Source: CAG-238 sp963601575
GTDB taxonomy: Bacteria; Bacillota; Clostridia; Peptostreptococcales; Anaerovoracaceae
Reading direction: 5' to 3'
Assembly (NCBI GenBank): GCA_963601575.1
Contig: CAVCFO010000006.1
Span: 14,012 to 78,011 of the forward strand
DNA length: 64,000 nt
Notes under the pieces: generated by a model
What the model was told of the DNA's origin: nothing
The model's database searches: none
What the model saw: the letters and a program-made list of their open reading frames with translations, nothing else
Part shown: piece by piece, positions 33,801-41,100 of the stretch
Numbering within the stretch: the first letter of the stretch is position 1
Layout: every line of letters begins with the position of its first letter
Translations under genes and position numbers: made by a program

Positions 33801-36068
33801 CATACGGTTACATCGGACGCTGACACACATCAGATTGTATTGCCGGATATGGAAAAAATCGCAGAACAGTCCGGCGAGGTTACTGTAAGCGTCACGGGTG
33901 TTGATTCTTATATAAAGGCAGCAACTACGGTTACAATTGTGGAACCGGAAGATTTAGCAACGCTAAAATATGTAGAATATAACCATGGCGGCTATACTGC
34001 ATTGCACGCAATTATTGATGCAATGCAAAGCGGTATAAGTAAAGAAAGCTTTTCTTGCAGAAAAGGCATCTTAACACCAAAAAATGTTGCAGAACCATCT
34101 GACAAAGGAGAGAATGCAGGTTGGGTTTGCGAAATCAATGGAACAGTTTGCAATGACCCTGCCAATACAATGGTAAATAACGGTGATGTAATAGAATACT
34201 ACTACAACGCTGATTACAGCGGAATGCAACACGCAGCATTCAAGGAGAACATTCAGCAGACTGTTACTCAGGGAAGCAATTTAACTTTGACGCTTATTTC
34301 CAAAGCATCCGGCGCAGATGGTGAGAAAACAGCGTGTGAGAACGCAGAAATTCTAATAAATGGTACGGATGCCGGACTCAAGACAGATAAGGACGGCAAG
34401 ATTGTAATTCCGGCGGAGAAAATCAGCGAACCCGGTCAGTACACCATTAGCGCACAAAAATTAGATGAATCCGGCAAAAATATTCTCACATACACAACTT
34501 GTGTTTTGACGGTTAAAAAGGCAGATAGTGCGTATAGTTCAGACAAAACGACGGTATCATTCCGACTGATTGGCGATGGCGGTCACGACGGCATCAGCGA
34601 ACATGAGAAATATGTAACTTGGATTGCAACAAAGTCGTATACTTTTGACAAGAAATCAGTTTCAGTATATGAAGTCTTTATGAAGGCATTAAAAGATGCA
34701 GGACTGAGCCAAGAAGGCGCAGACAGCAACTATGTTAGATCCATAAAGGCTCCGAGTGCATATGGCGGATATTGGTTAAGTGAGTTTACTAATGGCAAAA
34801 ATTCCGGTTGGATGTACACTGTAAACGGTGAGCATCCGGAGTTCGGACTGAAAGATTTCTATGTGACAAGCGGAGATTCTATCGTATGGCATTATGTTGA
34901 CGATTACAAACTGGAAACATCATTTGAGGGAAGTGTTCCTACATATCCAAATCGCTGGTTGGAGGCTGAGGATGTAAATCCGCCGACAGACAAAGTGATT
35001 GATATGAGCAAAAAAGATGAAGTCAAGAAAGTCACTACCGACACCAAGACCGGAACGGTGACTACTCCGACCGAAACCAAGGTAACGGAAAAAACCAACG
35101 CCGACGGCACCAAGGAAAAGACCGCAACCGTGACAGTTTCCACGGCAAACCAGACTGAGATCATCAAACAGGCGACGGACAAGAAATCCACGGAAATTGT
35201 TCTCGAAGTTGCAAGCACCGCGACTGCCGGCGCACAGAACGTTCAGCTACAGCTCAATGTGTCATTCGTTAAGAATGTCAGCGAAAAGACTGACGCGGCA
35301 CTTACCGTGAACACCGAGAACGGCACCGTAAGTCTCGACCAGAATACCATCAAGACCGTGCTTGACGAAGCAAAAGGCACGACCATCACCCTCGATGTGA
35401 ACAAGGTTGCAAACCCGACGGAAGTTCAGAAAAAAGCAGCCGGCGAGAGCGGTCAGATTCTCAGCTTTACCGTAAAATCCGGCGACAAGACGATTTCGGA
35501 TTTCAAGACAGGCAAGGTTACCGTAACCGTTGCTATTTCCGCGGCATTGCAGAATAAGAGAGTAGCCGCGATCCACATCGCAGAGGACGGCAAGATCGAG
35601 CAAATGCCGGGCAAGAGTCGGGATGTTAACGGCAAGAAGTGCTACGAGTTCACAACTTCCCACTTCTCCGACTTTGCACTGGTAGACGCTGACGAGTTGG
35701 GACTCGAAACAGAGGACGAAATCGACGCAGCGGCACTGGTAGCGAAACTCACTCCGGTTGCACGCTCCGCAAAGACCGCCAAGGGCTACATCAAGGTGCA
35801 GGCAAACTTCGATAAGAGCGATAAGGCGATTATCAGCGAGCTTCAGGACGCGGGCTACACCGTAAAATACCGCTTCTATCGCTCCACGAAGAAGTCGGCA
35901 AGCTACAAGTCCGCACTGACAAAGAAGACAGCATCGTACACCAATACCAGTGGAAAGAAAGGCACGAAGTACTATTACAAGGTGCAGATGAGAGTGTATG
36001 ACGAAAGCGGAAAGTTGGTTGCAAAGACGGCACTGAAGCAGTGCAAATACGCTTGCCGCAAGTTTTAG
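30855..36068 (+). CDS. Giant secreted surface protein with two DUF4430 domains
   Basis: This 1737-aa exported protein has a signal peptide (LMSLLLSFIIVLTMMPINAYG). Many Ig-like beta domains follow, including a BIG2-like one near residues 320-400, then two DUF4430 transcobalamin-like domains at about 1045-1120 (GWVCEINGTVCNDPA, then GDVIEYYY) and 1267-1350 (NSGWMYTVNGEHPEFG, then GDSIVWHY). After residue about 1395 come a Thr/Lys-rich linker, a ZU5-like domain ending FTTSHFSDFALVD, and a final Fn3-like domain. No LPxTG motif or membrane helix is seen at the C-terminus, so attachment must be non-covalent. The last kilobase is clearly richer in G/C at third positions than the first four, suggesting that it is mosaic. 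It is co-oriented with and 64 bp after the smaller DUF4430 gene. Confidence 0.8.
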   Translation: MNIIEKSFRKLMSLLLSFIIVLTMMPINAYGGNASAETGREFLIKTGEFSITLTDSSGEAVAMQSSIEDEYSVNSIPYQEGTYYYTAYSKDGTNIGSGQFDVGTSTQELVLRQVVFSTNVIQNNDVDYTIEVKDSGESVSYSPGKAGNTFVLPALEGNDYYNYKFIPDGTDKYWGSSGIMYVYASAKADTFQALNLSDEYAFFLVAEKKQIKIQAPEAAELKVYHRVKFYRPLEEIEVGEGTTDNGITTYICEVPDNTKLHYEVRQEGKITKASTFNTKDYNGDDKPLIIGTLKDRTNDEIRDETQEFYEANLYMNLPDSRYLQLEVGENFDITTFRSWQAVETGTGNYYVEPDYHYEVMECDGSSASVTVDSSGRINAVSPGISVVKVTYDPLDYLAANKELVYSGIWEENTGIIVVDVSNGSKDTFETGIGLSEYDTVYYIKSENGTDKDSCAEYTFTPKTDGNVEVRVQKPLTADWGEEWTDGTMNADGTCTVMLQEGPNIVEVKSGDKVQYHVVYAKGLELTITNLTHPDMEIVNGDKVRITFDGLKMPVPKLAAIYNPGYPNETWVEYEFDGSTIKSEGVQYTITEDNAIEFYVDEAGTAVLSNGRIHTTSIGETESAHRKINKAGMNSNYTGGDSAENINGYYSVLPDIEIEVADAEDNEEYEKRNYANLSSLSFGSNLTGTLGRVYTKYEGTVPQALFMVICKTETNYIKMEPAHSDCTITVYADDQKLEYNGDKIAINSTVSNVKIVVRPNYSEKGYPKTYTIACFKSTGINTSAYGHYEVNIEADGEDMTDRIELADSDENEAYGAGFSSCFSSYNVRVPYNTDNIKLSVESSITAGIIKNANQRSGKLTSIIKIGEDEAKLEKAYTGSVNNTQSIALNGQNDTSIDFSIRHESYDKSDAWGGSRSIEYNLNIERESAPVEVKLNNLQSGASVVIKNSKGNTIEPDTNRAYELSDGTYKYYITKVGYKTIVGTHTVTSDADTHQIVLPDMEKIAEQSGEVTVSVTGVDSYIKAATTVTIVEPEDLATLKYVEYNHGGYTALHAIIDAMQSGISKESFSCRKGILTPKNVAEPSDKGENAGWVCEINGTVCNDPANTMVNNGDVIEYYYNADYSGMQHAAFKENIQQTVTQGSNLTLTLISKASGADGEKTACENAEILINGTDAGLKTDKDGKIVIPAEKISEPGQYTISAQKLDESGKNILTYTTCVLTVKKADSAYSSDKTTVSFRLIGDGGHDGISEHEKYVTWIATKSYTFDKKSVSVYEVFMKALKDAGLSQEGADSNYVRSIKAPSAYGGYWLSEFTNGKNSGWMYTVNGEHPEFGLKDFYVTSGDSIVWHYVDDYKLETSFEGSVPTYPNRWLEAEDVNPPTDKVIDMSKKDEVKKVTTDTKTGTVTTPTETKVTEKTNADGTKEKTATVTVSTANQTEIIKQATDKKSTEIVLEVASTATAGAQNVQLQLNVSFVKNVSEKTDAALTVNTENGTVSLDQNTIKTVLDEAKGTTITLDVNKVANPTEVQKKAAGESGQILSFTVKSGDKTISDFKTGKVTVTVAISAALQNKRVAAIHIAEDGKIEQMPGKSRDVNGKKCYEFTTSHFSDFALVDADELGLETEDEIDAAALVAKLTPVARSAKTAKGYIKVQANFDKSDKAIISELQDAGYTVKYRFYRSTKKSASYKSALTKKTASYTNTSGKKGTKYYYKVQMRVYDESGKLVAKTALKQCKYACRKF

Positions 36069-36521
36069 ACTTGTCTTTTTCGCCCACCGCGGTGTCAACT
36101 GCGCTTCCTCGGTACTCACGTACCCTAAGTACGCTCCGTGCCTCGGAATCTTGTTTCCTAGCGGTGAACGAAAAATCCGGCGTCTAGTCAGAAAAGTGAT
36201 TGGCGGAGAGACAAAATTGCGGCAGCGCGATTCCACTTCGCTGCAAGAAACATATGGAGAGCCGGCAACAAAATTGCGCCAGCACGATTCCGCAGGTGCA
36301 AACAAGAAATGTTTGCACCGAGGACTAAGTGCAGAGCAATTTATGTCTGCCGGCTCCTATTTAATTGAAGTGTAATTTGCGAGCCACCGCCGGCGAGTGC
36401 GTCTCGCACTCAAACTGGCATTTGCCTTTGCCCCGAGGACTAAGCGCAAAGCAATTTATGTCCTCGCAGCCTCTATGATTAGGCACAAACGATAGAAGAT
36501 TTTCATACTGGTCACAAAATG
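36069..36521. repeat. Non-coding region with short direct and inverted repeats
   Basis: No convincing gene is seen. Two direct-repeat pairs occur: ACAAAATTGCGGCAGCGCGA-type units at 36211 and 36268, and GAGGACTAAG(T/C)GCA(G/A)AGCAATTTATGTC units at about 36319 and 36434. Near 36105-36147 an imperfect inverted repeat pairs GGTACTCACGTAC with GTACGCTCCGTGCC around CCTAA. The repeats resemble remnants of intergenic mobile or scaffold sequences at the edge of the island. Confidence 0.5.
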
Positions 36522-36552
36522 AAAACCCCGAAGATGCTACCTTCGGGGTTTT
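36522..36552 (+). terminator. Bidirectional terminator at the island edge
   Basis: A perfect 12-bp stem AAAACCCCGAAG/CTTCGGGGTTTT around a 7-base loop. Confidence 0.85.
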
Positions 36553-36555
36553 CGC

Positions 36556-36595
36556 GTATGATGGGCATGTAGTTAGTCTGTGGTGAAAAGTCCAT
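36556..36595 (+). mobile_element. Second, shorter group IIC intron 5' remnant
   Basis: Begins GTATGATGGGCATG three bases after the terminator and continues GTCTGTGGTGAAAAGTCCA, nearly the same as the copy starting at 5234. It then breaks into unrelated A/T-rich sequence, so only about 40 bp remain. Confidence 0.6.
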
Positions 36596-36615
36596 AATAT
36601 TTACAATATATATAT

Positions 36616-36643
36616 TTGAAAACAGGCAAAAATGTGATAGAAT
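36616..36643 (+). promoter_or_regulatory. Promoter for the M50 protease gene
   Basis: TTGAAA (36616-36621), a 16-bp spacer and TAGAAT (36638-36643) with TGA before the -10. Confidence 0.55.
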
Positions 36644-36684
36644 ATTTGCATTAACTGCGAAAGGAATCTAAGAAGGAATCTATA

Positions 36685-37386
36685 ATGAGAGAAAAACTGA
36701 GAAACATGAATCCGTTTATATTGATGCTTTTGCTCATAATGCTTGTGGAATCCATCACTACAAGCCACATGTCGATTTGGGAATGGGCATATATGAAGCT
36801 CTTGCTGCTGCCGGGGATTATCGTCGGACTGTCGTGCCACGAGGCGGCGCATGCCTTCGCATCATACAAACTGGGCGACCCCACGCCGAAATTCCAGGGA
36901 AGGCTCACGCTGAATCCGCTGAAGCATTTTGACCCGGCGGGATTTATTGCCTTGCTATTTATCGGCTTCGGATGGGGCATTCCGGTACAGATAAATCCGG
37001 ATTATTATAAGAATCGCAGGGCAGGCGAGCTGATCGTAGGACTCGCGGGCGTTGCGGCAAATCTCCTTGTTGCTATTATATTTTCGTTTATCGTCAAGGC
37101 CTTGGCATCATCCGGCTTTGGTTATAGCGGAATCGGCTCGATAGTATACGAAATGTTTTTCTATGTTGTCTATATCAACCTAGTTTTGATGATATTTAAC
37201 CTCATCCCGATACCGCCGCTGGATGGATTTGGCGTGCTCACGCAGCTTTTCAGGCTCGACCGCTATGACTGGTGGTATACGGTATATAACTATGGATATT
37301 ACATACTTCTTATTGCGATCATATTTAACGTGCCGTCGATGTTTATCACGCCGGGCGTTACCTTCTTCGCAAACCTATTGCTCTGA
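36685..37386 (+). CDS. M50-family (site-2-protease-like) membrane metalloprotease
   Basis: This 233-aa inner-membrane protein has 5-6 hydrophobic helices. The zinc motif HEAAH (HExxH) is in GLSCHEAAHAFASYKLGDP, and the third-ligand motif is NLIPIPPLDGFG near residue 173, as in compact S2P-like proteases that cut within or near membranes. The FQGRLTLNPLKHFDP segment is typical of the YwhC/rhomboid-neighbour subgroup. Two GGAATCTA repeats precede the ATG and may serve as ribosome binding site. It stands alone, followed by rpmF. Confidence 0.88.
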   Translation: MREKLRNMNPFILMLLLIMLVESITTSHMSIWEWAYMKLLLLPGIIVGLSCHEAAHAFASYKLGDPTPKFQGRLTLNPLKHFDPAGFIALLFIGFGWGIPVQINPDYYKNRRAGELIVGLAGVAANLLVAIIFSFIVKALASSGFGYSGIGSIVYEMFFYVVYINLVLMIFNLIPIPPLDGFGVLTQLFRLDRYDWWYTVYNYGYYILLIAIIFNVPSMFITPGVTFFANLLL

Positions 37387-37472
37387 TCGTCACGAACATC
37401 GGAAAAAAGGGAAATCCTTCGCATGGCAAGTCAGGCGAAAACCTTTTTTGCGGCATATATCGAAATTAGTTG

Positions 37473-37502
37473 TTGACAAATGGTGTAATTTCAGTATATA
37501 CT
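37473..37502 (+). promoter_or_regulatory. rpmF promoter
   Basis: Consensus TTGACA (37473-37478) and TATACT (37497-37502), 18-bp spacer, 62 bp before the L32 start. Confidence 0.7.
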
Positions 37503-37564
37503 CTAATAGTTGACGATTAATAAGATTGAGATAAAGAGAATACCAACGAGGGAGGTGTTACGAT

Positions 37565-37747
37565 ATGGCAGTACCTAAACGAAAAACTTCTAAAGCAAGA
37601 AGAGACAAGAGAAGATCACCGAATATGAAGAAGACAGCACCGGGACTTGCAATTTGTCCGCAGTGCCACGAACCGAAACTTCCGCATAGAGTTTGCCCAA
37701 ACTGCAACTACTATGACGGCAAAGAAGTTGTTGCGACAGAAGCTTAG
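37565..37747 (+). CDS. rpmF: Large ribosomal subunit protein bL32
   Basis: This 60-aa ribosomal protein begins with MAVPKRKTSKARRDKRR and carries a zinc ribbon CPQC...CPNC. GGGAGGTG precedes the ATG. In many Firmicutes rpmF is just upstream of plsX; here the two are 25 kb apart, which indicates rearrangement. Confidence 0.97.
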   Translation: MAVPKRKTSKARRDKRRSPNMKKTAPGLAICPQCHEPKLPHRVCPNCNYYDGKEVVATEA

Positions 37748-37788
37748 AATAAAGGTTGAAAAATCGCATTTCATAACGGAAGACCTTA

Positions 37789-37817
37789 CGGCAGACATTT
37801 GTCTGCCGCTTTTTTTT
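37789..37817 (+). terminator. rpmF terminator
   Basis: A 9-bp perfect stem CGGCAGACA/TGTCTGCCG around TT, followed by a C and a run of T. Confidence 0.9.
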
Positions 37818-37866
37818 GCAATTCTGTTTAAGTCTTGTTCTTTTTTCAAAAATAAGCATTATTTAG

Positions 37867-37895
37867 TTGAAAAAATGTATGAAATGTGGTAAGAT
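37867..37895 (+). promoter_or_regulatory. Promoter for the surface-protein/ATPase cluster
   Basis: TTGAAA (37867-37872), a 17-bp spacer and TAAGAT (37890-37895). It would give a leader of about 220 nt before the 2115-aa gene. Confidence 0.5.
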
Positions 37896-37940
37896 ATTGG
37901 AAAACATAGCGCAAGCTAATTAAAGAAGTGAAGCAACAAA

Positions 37941-37963
37941 ATATTGCTATTTAATAGCAATAT
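37941..37963 (+). repeat. Perfect inverted repeat in the leader
   Basis: ATATTGCTAT and ATAGCAATAT around TTA form a 10-bp stem. It has no T-run and could be a regulator-binding site or leader hairpin. Confidence 0.5.
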
Positions 37964-38070
37964 AATAATGGAAAAAATTTAATTTCCCCGAAGGAACTAT
38001 GCCCGCCAAAACGAAGAGCGGACTCTTTGCGATACAAAAAAACAAAGAGAAAATGGGCGAATTTTCCATC

Positions 38071-38080
38071 GGGGGGGGGG
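38071..38080 (+). repeat. G10 homopolymer tract 42 bp upstream of the 2115-aa surface gene
   Basis: Ten consecutive G in an otherwise A/T-rich leader. It lies between the promoter and the ribosome binding site (GAGGT). A frame opening at 37999 crosses the tract but cannot fuse with the surface gene, because TAA at 38114 is in the gene's frame. Any effect would be on leader structure or spacing. Confidence 0.8.
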
Positions 38081-38122
38081 TGCAAAAAGAATATAAAAAA
38101 CGAACAAAAGAGGTAAATCGCA

Positions 38123-41100
38123 ATGAGCAAAAGGCTTATCATAATTATGTTATCTGTCGGTTTGGCAGCAGTTTTGGGCTTTGGCAGCTTCGGAGTTTGG
38201 TATGCTTCCGCGCAAACGCCAAAATTTCAACAGGCAGGATATATTCTTCAAGGCGAGGAGGACGAGGTAAAATGGCACTCCTTCGATTCCGGTGAAAAAT
38301 ATGTATCCACACTGACCGGAGATATAAATTTTGATAGCACAGAAGAAGGCGAAGTTACCGTATCCGAGGAGAGCTTTGTCCATTTTGAGGATGGAAGCAT
38401 GATGGCTCTTAGCGACGGTATTTTGCTGGATTTTAACGATTTATCCGAGAATTTTATAAATAACTATTATATCGAAGCAGGTCTAAAAATTTTACAGTCC
38501 GGCGACACTTATACTGCAGAGACGACTGCAGGCTCTATGTCGTTCGGCGAACACCTCTGGAAACTTTCCGACAAAAAATATCTCATTGCATCAAAAGACA
38601 TAAAAGTACATATGTCAGACAGCGACATAAGAGAAGCGCAAGATTATGTTCAGGTCGTCATGACCGAAGATAATGTTGCTCATTTGCTTACCCAAGAAAA
38701 TCTTTGGATGACAATTTCAAACGAATGCTATATAGAAACCCAGGGCGGAGTCAAAATCTATCCGATGACTCAGCTTATTGATGATGGGCAAAATAAGCTT
38801 TCCATGGCGAAACTTTCCGTAAGCCCTGAGGATGCCATTGTGCTCACGGAAGACGAGACTCGCAGGCAGATTGTGCCTGAGCTTAATATAGAAGCTATCG
38901 ACGGCGAGGACGGAACCGACGGAAATGACGGCGAAATCGGACGCGACGGAGAAGCAGGAGAAATAGGCGAAGACGGAACTGACGGGCAAAATGGCGAGCA
39001 GGGACTAACGGGCGCAACCGGTGTAGCGGGAGCTACCGGAGGAACGGGAGCCACAGGCGCAGCAGGAGCCTCAGGAGGTAGCGGAGGCAACGGAGCAAAG
39101 GGTGCAGACGGCAAGAATGCAGTTATCGACAGCACCACAAACAGTGCGCTTCCTACCATGAAAATTTCGGATTGGAAGGTCAGCGCAACGAGTCTCAAAG
39201 GGGAAATTACCATAACCGACGAAGGAGGATTCCTGGGAGCCCTAGCAGAGGTTGACGACTATGATAAGAACAGATATCCGGGCAATGTTACTATAACCAA
39301 TGAAAAGACGGGAAAAGTGATTCATTGCTATCAGGTTAATGAAAACTATGCACTGGACAGCGTATCTGTGGATGACTATTCCTTTGACGCTTTCAACACC
39401 GGCCAAGAAGAGGTTCATTTCTCAACATATGACATAGGCGATTACAAACTCGAGCCGGATACTGAATATAGGCTTTCCGTAACCGCATATTACAAGGCTA
39501 CAGACGATACGGGACTTATTTATTCGAGAGAATTTATAAGCAGGACTTTCTATACTGACTCAACAGGCGTGATACTTGCAAAGGAGAAGGCAGATGAAGG
39601 CAGCCTCACGATTTCGGCTGCGGTATCGGAGACCTACCAAAGTTCAGTAGCAAAAGCCACCGTATACTTGCTGACTCCGGAGCAAAATAAGACCTTTACG
39701 GCGGCGCTTGCAGAAGAGGAATCGCAATATGTGGCAAGGAAATCAATAAGCCTTGGCGATTTTGAAGAAGCAAGCTGGTCGAAGAGTATAGACTTTACCG
39801 GACTAAGTGCGAATACAGAATATGTTGCAAAGGTTATCGTGGAGACCACATCGGGGCTCAAAACGCTGACGACCCAGGAGCTTTCGGCAAAGACCCTGAA
39901 ACGCCCTCCGACATTAAAAACCGAAGGAGATGTTCCAAAAGTTTATTATAATCGCGTGACCGGCGCCTTTGAGGTTTATAGACCCGTCATAGAGGATCCG
40001 GACGGCGGGGCGGTTAGCTATACCTATACGGCATATAGGCTTAACGACATCGACGCAAGCACATGGGAAAAAGAATCCGCAAGGACCATAACTCCTGCTA
40101 CGGGAGAACCCGTGGAGTTCCATCTGCAGTCGGGAAAAACATATAAATTCGGAATCGAACTGGAATTTAACGATAACGATAAAACGGTGCAATATGACTT
40201 TGGGGAGAGCTCTCCGATAGCGGCTATCGGAGATACCATGCCAAAGGTTACCCTGGAGGCAGGAACCGGCGGCACGGACTATAACAAATATAATGGAGAG
40301 ATAAAAATAAGCTTGCAAAGTAACAGCAGCATAACGGTGGACAATACCCATCCACTAAAGCTGGAGCTTTATGCTGACCAGATTTGGAATGAAGCAGTCG
40401 AGCTCTATGACGGAAATCCGGTTAATTCGCAAGATAAATATACCGTAATCTACGATGAGAGTGATTCCGATGCAAATAATAAGAGCATAAGTTTGTCACT
40501 TGACAACCTCTATAAAAATACGAACTACGCTGTTACCGTATCGGGATATCTTGATTTGGGAGACGGGAACGGAGCGGTAAATCGCGCCATAGGAACGGTC
40601 AGCTTCCGTACATATAATACAATGAACCTGAGCGCCACATGGACGGTGCCATCCTCGATCTCCACTGCATTTGCGAGAAACCTGAAAATAAGCGTGCAGG
40701 ATAGCGCCGCAAACGATATAAGAACGAGCTATGCGATGGAAGAACTAAAAGCAGGTCAGGTTACCGTTGAACTTTTCAGCGGGACAGGAACAGGAAAGCT
40801 CCGTATCGCCCAGAAAAACTTTAACGATCCGGAGGATCTTGCGGAGATTTTTACGGGGAACGGACTCGAAATCACAGAGGAATCTTTCGGCGGACCGGCC
40901 CTTAACAGAGAAGGAAACTATACGCTCACCGTAACGGCGGTGGCTGATGACAGCTACGGGCGCAATTTGGGATACATAAATACCTTTGATAGCATTCAAA
41001 ACGCATCGGAGGTAGTATCCGCAGAACCGGTACCTCCGGATCTATTGACCGACTCATCAAAGGGGATATCAGTATCTCCGATTTATAATACGCAGGCTAC

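Noticed and set aside
37896..38080. c-di-GMP (GEMM) riboswitch in the leader of the surface cluster
   Set aside because: A GCGCAAGCTAA-like string is present, but the second conserved half and the tetraloop receptor could not be found.
37999..38295. 98-codon frame crossing the G10 tract, as a coding phase-variable N-terminus
   Set aside because: It is out of frame with the surface gene, and an in-frame TAA at 38114 blocks fusion at any tract length.
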